Positions 34,757 through 44,179 of a stretch of DNA of 64,000 nucleotides are shown here, piece by piece. Where the stretch lies: the NCBI RefSeq assembly GCF_003063435.1, contig NZ_NESL01000013.1, positions 1 through 64,000 of the forward strand, written 5' to 3'. The DNA is from Limnohabitans sp. 2KL-1 (GTDB lineage Bacteria > Pseudomonadota > Gammaproteobacteria > Burkholderiales > Burkholderiaceae_C). Each line of letters starts with the position of its first letter. Position 1 is the first letter of the stretch. Made by a program: the position numbers and the translations under genes. The notes under the pieces were generated by a model that was given only the letters and a program-made list of their open reading frames with translations, was not told the DNA's origin and did no database searches.

Positions 34757-35719
34757 TCAGATCGCCTTGACCCTGACGCCCGCGATGACCCCTGTCACCA
34801 GCAAAGCGATGCCGGTCAAGGTGAGGGGCTCGGGCCATTGGCCGCGCAGCCAAAAGGCGTAGGCCAGGGCGGCCAGGGTTTCGAACACGATGAGCTGCCC
34901 GGCCAAGGCCGTGGGCAGACGCTGGCTCGCGGCATTCCAGCACAGCGTGCCCAGCCAAGAGGCGAACAGCCCAATGGCCATCATGAGGCCGATGAATTCA
35001 AGCGGGCGTGGCCCCAGCGGCATGGGCATGGGGTCGTGGGTGGCGCTTGTCCACAGCCAAAACGCGGCATAGCCCAGCAGCGCGAGCGGCAAGGTGGCGA
35101 TGCCTTGCGCCGTGGCCCACACGCGGGGGTTGCGCTCGGGGTGGCCGCGCAGCCAGTCGGCGTTTTTCAGCGGGTACCAGGTCCAGCAGACCACCGCACC
35201 CACGGCCAGCGCGGCACCGGTGATGTAGCGCGTGGTGTCGGCGTCCGGGTTTTGCACCAGCGCGGTCCACTCCACATGGTTCACGCAGGCAATGCCCAGC
35301 AGGATGAGCGCCAGGGGCGGCGCGAGTTTGAGCCACGGAAAACGCCCGTCGCGCTGATGGTTGAGCAAGTTGGCCGAGATGGCGATCACCACCGGCAAGG
35401 TGCCGATGATCATGGTGGGCAGCGCCCCGCCTGCGCGCTGGATGGCGCTGGCCAGAAACAGGTAATACAGCACATTGCCGATGGCGGCCAGCTTGAGCGC
35501 GGCCAGCCAGTCGCTTCGGGTGAGGCGCTTGATGTCGGTGCGGTCCACGAAGGCCAGTGGCAGGGCAATGAGGCCAAAGGCCAGATACCGGCCAAAGGTG
35601 TGCAGCGCAGCAGGGTAGTCGGGCAGCATCAGCGGGCCGACGAACACCAGGCCCCACATCATGCCGGCGGCCAGGGAAAAGAAGATGCCGCCCCAGAAGG
35701 CGCCTGTGTTGTTGGACAT
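34757..35719 (-). CDS. EamA/DMT-superfamily transporter
   Basis: 320-aa inner-membrane protein with about ten hydrophobic segments in two EamA repeats (first GGIFFSLAAGMMWGLVFVGP, second starting near TGAALAVGAVVCWTWYPL). DMT carriers export small metabolites. The specific substrate is unknown. Its C-terminal sequence (AYAFWLRGQWPEPLTLTGIA) has a broken copy at 4061-4205. It begins a minus-strand row that is separate from the TRIC-type gene by 21 bp. Confidence 0.87.
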   Translation of the reverse strand: MSNNTGAFWGGIFFSLAAGMMWGLVFVGPLMLPDYPAALHTFGRYLAFGLIALPLAFVDRTDIKRLTRSDWLAALKLAAIGNVLYYLFLASAIQRAGGALPTMIIGTLPVVIAISANLLNHQRDGRFPWLKLAPPLALILLGIACVNHVEWTALVQNPDADTTRYITGAALAVGAVVCWTWYPLKNADWLRGHPERNPRVWATAQGIATLPLALLGYAAFWLWTSATHDPMPMPLGPRPLEFIGLMMAIGLFASWLGTLCWNAASQRLPTALAGQLIVFETLAALAYAFWLRGQWPEPLTLTGIALLVTGVIAGVRVKAI

Positions 35720-35740
35720 GTCTTGGGATTGAAAAAAGGT

Positions 35741-36379
35741 TCAGGCGCGCCAGGCGGGCAGCTGCCAGTTGCGCCACAGGGCCAAGGCACGCAGACCCAC
35801 TGTGACGACCAGGCAACCCAGCAGCGCCAACCAACCGGGGGCGTCGGTGGACCACAGGCCCACATAGGTCCAGCCGCCCGCAAAGGCGCAGACCGCGTAA
35901 GGCCGGTGGTCCTTGAAGGCGGTGGGGATTTCGTTGCACACCATGTCGCGCAGCACGCCGCCAAACACGCCCGTGATTAGGCCCATGAGCACTGCAACCA
36001 CCGGGGGCATGAGCGCCAGCAATGCGTGGTGCACCCCCGTGGCGGTGAACAGGCCCAAGCCCAGCGCGTCGGGCCAGAGGATGGCTTTTTCAGTGACCTC
36101 AAAATGGCGCTGGCGCATGAACAGCATGGCCGCCACGCAAAGGGCCAGCACGGCCCAGAGCATTTCGGTGTGTTGCACCCAAAAGAAGGGCCTTTGGTCG
36201 AGCAGCAAGTCGCGCAGCGTGCCGCCACCGAACGCGGCCAAGAACGCCACCACGCAAACGCCCACGGCGTCGAGCCGCTTGCGAGCAGCCTCCATCAGGC
36301 CGGACAGCGCAAAGGCCGCGGTGGCCGACAACTCGACCAGCAGGCGCAGGGTCTCACCCCAGGATTGGATTCCATACAT
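35741..36379 (-). CDS. TRIC/UPF0126-family cation channel-like membrane protein
   Basis: 212-aa membrane protein with six to seven hydrophobic segments in two repeats. The glycine-rich repeat motifs AAFGGGTLRDLLLDQRPF and GVFGGVLRDMVCNEIP are diagnostic of the bacterial TRIC (YadS/YicG) family, trimeric potassium/cation channels. It starts 8 bp after the photolyase-like gene's end on the same strand. Physiological role unknown. Confidence 0.88.
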   Translation of the reverse strand: MYGIQSWGETLRLLVELSATAAFALSGLMEAARKRLDAVGVCVVAFLAAFGGGTLRDLLLDQRPFFWVQHTEMLWAVLALCVAAMLFMRQRHFEVTEKAILWPDALGLGLFTATGVHHALLALMPPVVAVLMGLITGVFGGVLRDMVCNEIPTAFKDHRPYAVCAFAGGWTYVGLWSTDAPGWLALLGCLVVTVGLRALALWRNWQLPAWRA

Positions 36380-36387
36380 GCCTGGGA

Positions 36388-37710
36388 TTATCGTGCCAGC
36401 CAGACTTGCCGGTAGCGGCCCTGCGGGTCGTGGTCTTGCGTTTGTTTGGCGGGGTTGAAGCGTCGGCCCACACGCGGGTCTGTGCCGCGGCCGCTCGCGT
36501 ACAGCCAGTTGCCCTGGTTGCTTTGCACATCAAAGTCCACCAGTTGCGATTCGAACCAGGCCGCGCCCGCACGCCAGTCGCAAGACAGGTCGTGCACCAG
36601 AAAGCTGGCCACGATTTGCCGCATGCGGTTGGAGGTGAAGCCCGTGGCGGCCAGCTCGCGCATGCCGGCGTCCACGATGGGCTCGCCCGTTTGGCCACTG
36701 CACCAGCGTGCAAAGTCTTTGGGAAAGTGCGAGGGTTGGGGCAGGTTCGACAAGCCCCGAGCCGCATAGAGTTGCGGGCCGTGCTGCAGGTGCAGCATGC
36801 GGAAGTTGTCGCGCCACAGCAATTCAAACCACAGCCAATAGGTGCCGTCGTTGCTGCCGTGCGCTTGTTCGTAGGCCTGCAGGTCTGCCCAAATGCGGCG
36901 GGCCGACACCGCGCCCGTGGCCAGCCAGGGTGACCAGTGGCTGCTGGTGTGTTGGCCTTGCAAGGCGTTGCGGGTTTGCTTGTAGCGGTCGGGCCAGGGC
37001 GGCGTGAGGTAGTTCTGCAGGTGGGCCAAAGCGCTGGTTTCGCCGCCCCGGCAGGTGGCCTGTGTGTACGGAAAGTTGGAGCGTGGGTGCGCGTCGCCCT
37101 CTGTATGGGCTTGCAGCAGGGCGAAGGGGTTGTTCGTCCAGCCGGGCAGGGTATTCAAGTGGTCATCCGGCGGCGCTGGCAGTTGGGTGGGCGCGGGCAG
37201 CGGTGCCAGGGGTTGGAGCCGCGCCGATTCGATGCGCTGGCGAAACACTGTGAACACTTGCGGCATGTCTTCGGCCGCAAAGGGCAGGGCGTCGGGTTCG
37301 ATCAGGCTGGACTGCCACAGGGTTTTAACCGTGAGGCCCGCGTTGATCAGGGTTTGCACCTGGGCTTCTTCTTCGGGCGCGGCGATGTCTTCGCAAAACA
37401 CGGTGTCTGCGCCAACATGGCTGGCGCAAGCGGGCAGCACATCGGCCACAGGCCCGTGCAGCAACACCAGGCGCTGGCCAAAAGCCTCAAGCGACTTTTG
37501 AAGGTCTTGCAGCGTGTCGGCCAGAAAGCGCCTGCGGTGCTCGCCCATGCGGCGAAAACCCCAGGCCGTGGGCGCGTCTTGCACCGGTTCGTGCACATAG
37601 ACCAGCAGCAGCGCTTGCTGGTGCGCTTGGGCGTGGGCTATGGCTTGCTGGAGTGCGCGTTGGTCGTGCAAGCGCAAGTCGTTTCGGAACCAGAAGAGGG
37701 TGGTGCGCAT
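36388..37710 (-). CDS. Cryptochrome/photolyase-family protein, DASH-type
   Basis: 440-aa FAD blue-light protein. The N-terminal antenna-binding Rossmann domain starts TTLFWFRNDLRLHDQRAL. The C-terminal FAD domain contains FPKDFARWCSGQTGEPIVDA and the segment ATGFTSNRMRQIVASFLVHD, with a loop ending GRGTDPRVGRRFNPAKQTQD. This layout fits cryptochrome DASH, which repairs single-stranded CPDs or acts as a photoreceptor. A second family member is 3 bp upstream. Such pairs are frequent in light-exposed phototrophs. Confidence 0.87.
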   Translation of the reverse strand: MRTTLFWFRNDLRLHDQRALQQAIAHAQAHQQALLLVYVHEPVQDAPTAWGFRRMGEHRRRFLADTLQDLQKSLEAFGQRLVLLHGPVADVLPACASHVGADTVFCEDIAAPEEEAQVQTLINAGLTVKTLWQSSLIEPDALPFAAEDMPQVFTVFRQRIESARLQPLAPLPAPTQLPAPPDDHLNTLPGWTNNPFALLQAHTEGDAHPRSNFPYTQATCRGGETSALAHLQNYLTPPWPDRYKQTRNALQGQHTSSHWSPWLATGAVSARRIWADLQAYEQAHGSNDGTYWLWFELLWRDNFRMLHLQHGPQLYAARGLSNLPQPSHFPKDFARWCSGQTGEPIVDAGMRELAATGFTSNRMRQIVASFLVHDLSCDWRAGAAWFESQLVDFDVQSNQGNWLYASGRGTDPRVGRRFNPAKQTQDHDPQGRYRQVWLAR

Positions 37711-37713
37711 GGT

Positions 37714-39312
37714 TTAAAAGTCAAAGCCCAGCTGTGTGCTGGGTGATGTGTTGGCAGAAGATGACTTGCCCGACTTTCGGCGGCTGGTTTGGGGGGTGTC
37801 GCCGTCACGGGTAAACACGTCGCGTTGGTGGCCACTGCCGTGTTTGCGCGAAGCGTGTTTCTCAACGATGGCTTTTTTGCCCGCTTTCACACCGGGTTTG
37901 GCCCGTCGGGCGTGTAGTGCGGCTTTGGCGGTGCGCGTGGCTTCGGCCAAATCCACCACGGGCAAGGGAATGTCGGCGTCGGGTCCGCTGCCCACCGTCA
38001 GGCCACAGTGGCGCTGCACCTCGGGCGGCATGAGCCAGGGCTCAAACAACCAGGTGTCGGGCACGCGGCGCATGTGCGGCAGCCAGCGTCGCACAAAAAT
38101 GCCTTTGGGGTCGTGGTCTTGCGCTTGCTTGATCGGGTTGTAGACCCGCGTGGTGTTGATGCCTGTGGTGCCCGATTGCATTTGCAGCTGGCTCCAGTGG
38201 ATGCCGGGTTCGTAGTCCAGAAACTGCGTGGCCAGCCAATGGCCTACGGGCCGCCAGTCCAGCCAAAGCGGGTAAGCCGCCACGGACACCAGCATGGCCC
38301 GCATGCGAAAGTTGAGCCAGCCGGTTTCATAGAGCATGACCACACAAGCGTCCACCATGGGCCAGCCGGTGCGGGCCGAAGTGAGGGCCGCAAAGTGCGC
38401 ATCGTTCCAGCCGTCTTCGCGCAGGCCGTCGTAGCCCCGGTGCATGTTGCGCCACTCGATCTCGGGCTCGCTTTCGAGCTTTTGGATGAAGTGGCAATGC
38501 CAATACAAGCGGCTCATGAAGCCGGTGAGCCCCGCACGGTGGCGGCTCGCTTGCGGTGGCAGGGCTTCCAGCGTGGCGCGGGTGCTTTGCACCACTTCGC
38601 GCAGGCTGAGGCAACCATAGGCCACGTAAGCCGACAGGCGCGAACATGCGGTGGGCGAGGACAGGGGCGACGAGATGCCGCCCCGGTAGCCCAGCGCCCG
38701 CGCATCCAGAAAGCTGTGCAGGGTCTCCAGCGCGAGGCGGCGTCCGCCCCGCTGGCGCTGGCTGGGGTTGTGCTGCAGGCCGGGCGGTGGCGTCATGATT
38801 TCCGGGCCACTGTGTTCAGGCGGGTGGAAAAAGCGCAAAGGGGGCTCAACCGCTTGGGGTGCGGCCATGTGCGCTTCCCAGCGGGCTTGCCAGGTGTTGC
38901 GGCTTTTGAGGCGGCGCACCACACCAAACTGGGGCAGCTCGGTCCAGGTCAGGCCCATGCTGCGGCACCACGCGCCGACCTGCAAGTCACGTTCGTAAGT
39001 GAAGGCGTTGCCGGTTTCTTGGTGCGAGACCAGTTCGGCAAAAGGCGCTTGCGCGTGCAGCGCGGCCAGCACCTGCACCGCAGGCCCCACACGCACTTGC
39101 AGGCTGCCGCCCAGCGCGTGCAGCTCGTGGTGCAACTCGGTCAGCGATTCGCGCACGAATTCAAAGTGTTGCAGCCCCACATCGGGCTGTTGCCACAGCC
39201 CGGGCTCGACGATGTACAGGCACAGCACCGGCCCTTGTGCGGCGGCATGCACCAGTGCGGCGTGGTCCTGCAAGCGCAGGTCACGTTTGAACCAGACGAG
39301 GCGGTAAGTCAT
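37714..39312 (-). CDS. Cryptochrome/deoxyribodipyrimidine photolyase family protein with basic tail
   Basis: 532-aa photolyase/cryptochrome. The N-terminal domain starts YRLVWFKRDLRLQDHAALVH. The FAD domain contains ARTGWPMVDACVVMLYETGW and GINTTRVYNPIKQAQDHDPK. The last 90 or so residues are low-complexity and Lys/Arg/Ser-rich (RTAKAALHARRAKPGVKAGKK), beyond the usual family end; they may bind DNA. The start overlaps the next upstream gene by 4 bp. Whether it repairs CPDs or signals cannot be told. Confidence 0.85.
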   Translation of the reverse strand: MTYRLVWFKRDLRLQDHAALVHAAAQGPVLCLYIVEPGLWQQPDVGLQHFEFVRESLTELHHELHALGGSLQVRVGPAVQVLAALHAQAPFAELVSHQETGNAFTYERDLQVGAWCRSMGLTWTELPQFGVVRRLKSRNTWQARWEAHMAAPQAVEPPLRFFHPPEHSGPEIMTPPPGLQHNPSQRQRGGRRLALETLHSFLDARALGYRGGISSPLSSPTACSRLSAYVAYGCLSLREVVQSTRATLEALPPQASRHRAGLTGFMSRLYWHCHFIQKLESEPEIEWRNMHRGYDGLREDGWNDAHFAALTSARTGWPMVDACVVMLYETGWLNFRMRAMLVSVAAYPLWLDWRPVGHWLATQFLDYEPGIHWSQLQMQSGTTGINTTRVYNPIKQAQDHDPKGIFVRRWLPHMRRVPDTWLFEPWLMPPEVQRHCGLTVGSGPDADIPLPVVDLAEATRTAKAALHARRAKPGVKAGKKAIVEKHASRKHGSGHQRDVFTRDGDTPQTSRRKSGKSSSANTSPSTQLGFDF

Positions 39313-39887
39313 GGCGCGCCACCCTCATGCGAGGTGACATGCAAGGTGACAGGCCCCAGCCCGCCAGGGCCTGTGCCGTAACGCGCAGGCTCGACCGCCA
39401 CGCAGTCCAGCAGCGCTTGCGGCAGCGCAGGTGCTTGCTGGCGCAGGTAGCGGCGCACGAAATCGGCACTGTGCCAGGGGGCGGTCGAGCCACTCCACAC
39501 CGCCCGGTCCTGTACGCGCCACTGGCCAGCTTGCCGGTGCAAGACCACCAGGCTGGGGTTCAGGGTGTCAAAGTGCACTTCGGTCACGCTCCATTCACCC
39601 AGCTCCAGCACTTGCAGTGTGCGTGCGCTGCGCGAATCGGGCAGGCTGTGTTGTTGGATCACCGCCAGCACCGCGTTCGCGGTGGGGCTGTCCAGCGTTT
39701 GCGGCGTCACCGCGCTGCAATCGCGGCGCAGCTGCAGCACCTGTTCGCTGGCCCAGCCGTGCAGATCAAAGCGCTGGCCGCTGACTTCCAGCAGAAGTCT
39801 GCCATCTTGATGCACCCAGTCCAGATGGTTGTCGATCACCACCAGGCTGGTGATCAGCGCCACCACGACGGCCACATGGCGTTTCAT
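39309..39887 (-). CDS. Hypothetical secreted protein
   Basis: 192-aa protein of unknown family. The N-terminus MKRHVAVVVALITSLVVIDN is a signal peptide or a single anchor. The remainder is soluble, with no motif I recognise. It overlaps the photolyase gene by 4 bp (ATGA), so the two are likely co-translated. It is the first gene of the row photolyase-DASH-TRIC. Confidence 0.7.
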   Translation of the reverse strand: MKRHVAVVVALITSLVVIDNHLDWVHQDGRLLLEVSGQRFDLHGWASEQVLQLRRDCSAVTPQTLDSPTANAVLAVIQQHSLPDSRSARTLQVLELGEWSVTEVHFDTLNPSLVVLHRQAGQWRVQDRAVWSGSTAPWHSADFVRRYLRQQAPALPQALLDCVAVEPARYGTGPGGLGPVTLHVTSHEGGAP

Positions 39888-40093
39888 GCGGCAGTGCCTC
39901 TCGTCATTTGCCTGGGCTGCGCCCGCGCATCAGACCCCCGGGTCGTCCATGGGCATGGCACACGCACACCAAAGCACCGCGCATGAGGCATGGGTGTGAC
40001 ACGCATGGGAGCCAAGGGCGGGAAATTTTGACGCGTTTGTAGTGCTATTTCAGGCATATTGGGCGAATTCCCGAATGTTTTAAAAATTATCGG

Positions 40094-40121
40094 TTGTTTT
40101 GTGACTGTGTGGTCATAGAAT
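40094..40121 (+). promoter_or_regulatory. Putative promoter of the Rrf2-family gene
   Basis: TTGTTT (40094-40099) and TAGAAT (40116-40121) are 16 bp apart, 25 bp before the start codon of the regulator. The rest of 39888-40093 shows no gene; it is AT-rich near 40040-40100. Moderate match only. Confidence 0.45.
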
Positions 40122-40145
40122 ATCTCATCGTTAATGGAGAACGCC

Positions 40146-40640
40146 ATGATCCTGAAGAAAACAGTCAAAGCACTCGACATTGCTGTGTTCATCACATCGC
40201 GTGCAGTGGTCAAGCCCGTGACCACCGAAGAGATCGCCAGTGGCCTGTCGTTGTCGTCTTCGTACACCGAATCGATCTTGAAAGAGCTGCGCGAGGCGGG
40301 CTTGATTCGGGCGCACCGTGGCCCAGGGGGTGGCTACCAGATTCGGGGCAATCCGGAAGACATCACCTTGTGGGACGTGGTGAAGCACTTTGAAGAGGTT
40401 CACAGCTTTGATGCCCTCTACCCCGACAGCGACCACCCGATGAAGGCGCTGGAATGCGATATCCAGCACAACATGCAAACCTTGCTGCAATCGCAAAGTC
40501 TGTCCGATGTGGCGGTGCCTTTCATGCCCCGTGACGCCCGCGTTAGCTCCATGCTGGGCCAGTTCCGGCTTAAGCCCCTGCCCGCGCCGGTCATGCCGCG
40601 GGCACCCAACTCGGTGTTCCAGCTCAGCATGATGATGTGA
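40146..40640 (+). CDS. Rrf2-family transcriptional regulator
   Basis: 164-aa winged-helix Rrf2 protein. HTH region KPVTTEEIASGLSLSSSYTE and the family wing GLIRAHRGPGGGYQIRGNPE. The three-Cys Fe-S ligand set of IscR/NsrR is absent: only one Cys (near residue 104) is present, so it likely does not bind a cluster in that way. The ATG at 40146 follows GGAGA (40136-40140). Targets unknown; it stands alone between the photolyase and PHA regions. Confidence 0.85.
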   Translation: MILKKTVKALDIAVFITSRAVVKPVTTEEIASGLSLSSSYTESILKELREAGLIRAHRGPGGGYQIRGNPEDITLWDVVKHFEEVHSFDALYPDSDHPMKALECDIQHNMQTLLQSQSLSDVAVPFMPRDARVSSMLGQFRLKPLPAPVMPRAPNSVFQLSMMM

Positions 40641-40669
40641 GCCTGCGCCGCAAGAGCCCCAGCAGGGGT

Positions 40670-41044
40670 TCAGTGCGGTGCCCAGGCGAATTCGCGCAGC
40701 TGTTCAAGCGTGACGTATTGCAGCGCTTTCTGGTGGGTGCTCTCCAACACCACATGGGGTGCCACACCGGCCTGAAAGGCTTCGAGCCAGCGCAGTGCGC
40801 ACAGGCACCACCGGTCACCCGCCTTCAGGCCCGCAAAGCGGTGTTCCGGGCGTGGCGTCATCAGATCGTTGCCACGCGAAAGTGAAAAATCCAGAAAGGC
40901 TTGGGTGACTTTGGCGCAAATCACATGCGTGCCAGCGTCTTCTTCGCTGGTGTTGCAGCAACCGTCCCTGAAATAGCCCGTGAGCGGGTCGTAAGAGCAG
41001 GGGATCAATTCGCCACCGAGAACGTTCAAGTCGGAGCGATTCAT
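40670..41044 (-). CDS. DUF2237 family protein
   Basis: 124-aa conserved protein. It shows the family's pattern NVLGGELIPCSYDPLTGYFR, RDGCCNTSEEDAGTHVICAK and GDRWCLCALRWLEAFQAG, with conserved Cys residues. Function is unknown in all organisms; members are common in proteobacteria and cyanobacteria. It converges with the Rrf2 gene. Confidence 0.85.
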   Translation of the reverse strand: MNRSDLNVLGGELIPCSYDPLTGYFRDGCCNTSEEDAGTHVICAKVTQAFLDFSLSRGNDLMTPRPEHRFAGLKAGDRWCLCALRWLEAFQAGVAPHVVLESTHQKALQYVTLEQLREFAWAPH

Positions 41045-41221
41045 GGATGTGTAGGGGTCATGTTGAAGGAGGGCGTATTGTCAGAGCCTCTGCCCGGTCG
41101 TGTGCCTGGTCTGGGCAATGGGATTGAAGTGTGCAGGGTTTTTGGCCATAGACCTTTCGATAGAGGGCAACAGACCGAATGGCCAGTAGGCAAAGGCAGC
41201 GCCGACTTCTAGCATGGGGCC

Positions 41222-42973
41222 GTGAACAACCCACGCCCAGACCTTCACCCTTCGGCACCCCGGCCGGGCCCCAGGCTCGACCGCTGGACCCACACCCAGT
41301 TGTCGCCTTACACGCAAGGTGTGTCCACAGCATCCCTGCGCATGGCTTTTGACGATTGGCTGACGCATCTGTCGTTCAACCCGGCGCAGCAGCTCAAGCT
41401 CTGGCAAGGCGCCATTCAAAGCGCACAGCAGTGGGCCCACTTTGCGGCGCAAGCCCACCAGCCGCACTGCAAGCCCTGCATCGAGCCCATGGTGCAGGAC
41501 ACCCGCTTTGCACATGCCGGCTGGGCCACCTGGCCCTTCAATGCGATCAGCCAGGCTTTTTTGCTCAGTCAGCAGTGGTGGCACGACGCGACCGTGGGCG
41601 TGCGGGGTGTGTCACCCCACCATGAGGCGGTGGTCAATTTCACGGTGCGCCAGATCCTGGACATGGTCTCGCCCGCCAATTTCTGGATGAGCAACCCCGA
41701 GGTGCTGGAGCATCTCCAGAAAACCGGCGGTGCGAATGTGCGCCAGGGCTTTCAAAACTGGCTGGAAGATGTGCAGCGCTGGCAAGCCGGTTTGCCGCCC
41801 CAAGGGGCCGAGGCCTACCAGGTGGGGCGCGATGTGGCCATGACCCCGGGCCAGGTGATTTATCGCAACCACCTGATCGAGCTGATCCAGTACAGCCCCA
41901 CGACCGACCAGGTCAGGCCCGAACCGGTGCTGATCGTGCCTTCGTGGATCATGAAGTACTACATCCTGGATCTGTCTCCGCACAACTCACTCATCAAATA
42001 CCTGGTTGACCAGGGGCACACCGTGTTTGCCATGTCCTGGGCCAACCCGGGGGCCGCCGACCGTGACTTGTCGATGGACGACTATTTGCACCTGGGCGTG
42101 ATGGATGCGATCGATGTGGTGAGCGCGGTGCTGCCCCAGCGCCAGGTGCATGCGCTGGGCTATTGCCTGGGCGGCACGCTGCTGAGCATTGCGGCTGCGG
42201 CCATGGCGCGCGATGGCGACATGCGGCTGGCCAGCCTGACGCTGCTGGCCGCGCAAACCGATTTCAGCGAACCCGGTGAGCTGGCGCTGTTCATCGACGA
42301 CAGCCAGGTGGCGCACCTGGAGGACATCATGTGGGACCGGGGTTATCTGGACAGCTCCCAGATGGCGGGGGCCTTCCAGTGGATGAACTCGAACGACCTG
42401 ATCTGGTCGCGTCTGCTCAGGGATTATTGGCTGGGCGAGCGCAGTCCGGTGAGCGACCTGATGGCTTGGAATGCCGACGGCACACGGCTGCCTTACCGCA
42501 TGCACACCGAGTATTTGCGACGCATGTTCCTGAACAATGACTTGGCCAGCGGCCGTTACCCGGTGCATGACAAACCGGTGGCGCTGACCGCGATCCAGTG
42601 CCCCATCTACGCGATCGGTACGGTGCGTGACCATGTGGCCCCGTGGCGCTCGGTGCACAAGCTGCATCTGCTGACGAACGTGGACACCACTTTCGTCCTG
42701 ACGTCCGGGGGCCACAATGTGGGCATCGTCAACCCGCCCGGTGTCGAGGGCCGCAGTTTTCAGGTGCTGACCCGTTTGCACGATGGCCCGTACCTGGACC
42801 CCGATGCCTGGCTGCAGGCGGCCGTGCACCATGAAGGCTCGTGGTGGCCCCATTGGGTCAGCTGGTTGCGGGCCCATTCGGGCGAGCCTGGGCCTGTGCC
42901 CCGCATGGGGGCGCACGATGCGGGATGGGGGCCGATCGGCGATGCCCCAGGTCAATATGTGTTGCAAAAATGA
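41222..42973 (+). CDS. phaC: Polyhydroxyalkanoate synthase (class I-like)
   Basis: 583-aa PHA synthase that polymerises 3-hydroxyacyl-CoA. It has the lipase-like box with catalytic Cys (HALGYCLGGTLLSIAAAAM), the family segment PSWIMKYYILDLSPHNSLIK, and the catalytic His in TSGGHNVGIVNPPG. Length fits class I. GTG at 41222 is the first start in frame. No phaA or phaB follows; a DUF2789 gene begins 10 bp after its stop. Confidence 0.9.
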   Translation: MNNPRPDLHPSAPRPGPRLDRWTHTQLSPYTQGVSTASLRMAFDDWLTHLSFNPAQQLKLWQGAIQSAQQWAHFAAQAHQPHCKPCIEPMVQDTRFAHAGWATWPFNAISQAFLLSQQWWHDATVGVRGVSPHHEAVVNFTVRQILDMVSPANFWMSNPEVLEHLQKTGGANVRQGFQNWLEDVQRWQAGLPPQGAEAYQVGRDVAMTPGQVIYRNHLIELIQYSPTTDQVRPEPVLIVPSWIMKYYILDLSPHNSLIKYLVDQGHTVFAMSWANPGAADRDLSMDDYLHLGVMDAIDVVSAVLPQRQVHALGYCLGGTLLSIAAAAMARDGDMRLASLTLLAAQTDFSEPGELALFIDDSQVAHLEDIMWDRGYLDSSQMAGAFQWMNSNDLIWSRLLRDYWLGERSPVSDLMAWNADGTRLPYRMHTEYLRRMFLNNDLASGRYPVHDKPVALTAIQCPIYAIGTVRDHVAPWRSVHKLHLLTNVDTTFVLTSGGHNVGIVNPPGVEGRSFQVLTRLHDGPYLDPDAWLQAAVHHEGSWWPHWVSWLRAHSGEPGPVPRMGAHDAGWGPIGDAPGQYVLQK

Positions 42974-42983
42974 GGAGGTTCTG

Positions 42984-43220
42984 ATGGAACAACCCAGCCA
43001 TGCCTTTCACGACTTGTTTGCCCAATTGGGGCTGCCCAACGACGCGGCCAGCATCGCGCAATTTTTGAAAAACCACGGCCCCTTGCCGGGCGACATGGCC
43101 TTGCCCGACGCCCCTTTCTGGAGTCCGGCGCAGGCGGCATTTTTGAGTGAAACGCTGCAGATCGACAACGACTGGTCCCAGCAGGTGGACCAGCTGAGCA
43201 AGGCCCTGCGGCAACGCTGA
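42984..43220 (+). CDS. DUF2789 family protein
   Basis: 78-aa small soluble protein. It matches the DUF2789 pattern (HDLFAQLGLPNDAASIAQFL and APFWSPAQAAFLSETL). GAGGAGG precedes the ATG by 5 bp, which decides the start; a longer frame overlapping phaC is not credible. It lies 10 bp after phaC in the same direction. Function unknown. Confidence 0.85.
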   Translation: MEQPSHAFHDLFAQLGLPNDAASIAQFLKNHGPLPGDMALPDAPFWSPAQAAFLSETLQIDNDWSQQVDQLSKALRQR

Positions 43221-43383
43221 AGTGGGCGGGACGCCCTCGCGCAACATGGCCCTGCAGGCGCGCACGCCGAAGGCCATGCTGCAGATGCGCAGATGACAGG
43301 GTGACCGGTGGCTGGTCGTTAAGATGGCCTCGCATCGCGCCGTGTCCACGGTTGGCGGGCTTTTTTTCGGATCTGCTGGCCTC

Positions 43384-44139
43384 ATGGATTTCCCCCTCAT
43401 CACCGACCCCTATTTCTACGCCATTGCCTCGCCTGCTGTGGTGTTGCTGGGGCTGAGCAAAAGTGGTTTCGGTTCGGGTTTTGGTTCCCTGGCCGTGCCC
43501 ATGATGGCCTTGGTGGTCACCGTGCCGCAGGCAGCGGCCATCCTGATGCCGGTGCTGTTCGTCATGGACATCCTGGGCATGGCCGCGTTTCGCAAGGATG
43601 TGGACAAGGCCTTGCTCAAATTCATGCTGCCCTTTGCCATGGTGGGCATCGTGATCGGTGCCTTGCTGTTCAAGTTGCTCGATGCCCAGGTGGTGGCAGC
43701 CATTGTGGGCGGTTTCACCTTGTTGTTTCTGGCGCAGCAATGGTTGTTCAAGCCCCGGCCCGACAGCCCGCCGCCCCCGCGCTGGTGGGGTGCTTTTTTG
43801 TTGGCCACGGCGGGCTTCACCAGTTTCATCTCGCATGCGGGCAGTCCGCCCGTCACTGCTTATGTGGTGCCCCTCAAGCTCAAACCCCTGGTGTTCACCG
43901 GCACGCTGGCGTACTTGTTTTTCTTCATCAACATGGCCAAGTGGGTGCCCTATGCCTGGCTGGGTTTGCTGGATCTGCGCAACTTCGCCACATCTGTGGT
44001 GCTGTTGCCGCTGGCCCCCATTGGCGTGTGGTTGGGCGTGCGTCTGGCGCGCCGCGTCAGCCCTGTTTTGTTTTACCGCCTGATTCACTTGGGCATGTTC
44101 CTCACTGGCTGCAAGCTTTTGTGGGACGGCCTGCGCTGA
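43384..44139 (+). CDS. TauE/SafE-family membrane protein
   Basis: 251-aa membrane protein with seven to eight hydrophobic segments; it opens SPAVVLLGLSKSGFGSGFGS, the typical TauE/SafE N-terminal repeat, and has SFISHAGSPPVTAYVVPLKL in the second half. Usually linked to export of sulfite or sulfonate metabolites. The ATG at 43384 begins at the first hydrophobic helix; the upstream extension is unlikely. It is a second TauE/SafE protein, not closely similar to that at 27726. Confidence 0.85.
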   Translation: MDFPLITDPYFYAIASPAVVLLGLSKSGFGSGFGSLAVPMMALVVTVPQAAAILMPVLFVMDILGMAAFRKDVDKALLKFMLPFAMVGIVIGALLFKLLDAQVVAAIVGGFTLLFLAQQWLFKPRPDSPPPPRWWGAFLLATAGFTSFISHAGSPPVTAYVVPLKLKPLVFTGTLAYLFFFINMAKWVPYAWLGLLDLRNFATSVVLLPLAPIGVWLGVRLARRVSPVLFYRLIHLGMFLTGCKLLWDGLR

Positions 44140-44179
44140 GCAGTATTCTCCATCGATTTTTACCCCAAGGAGCCCCCTC

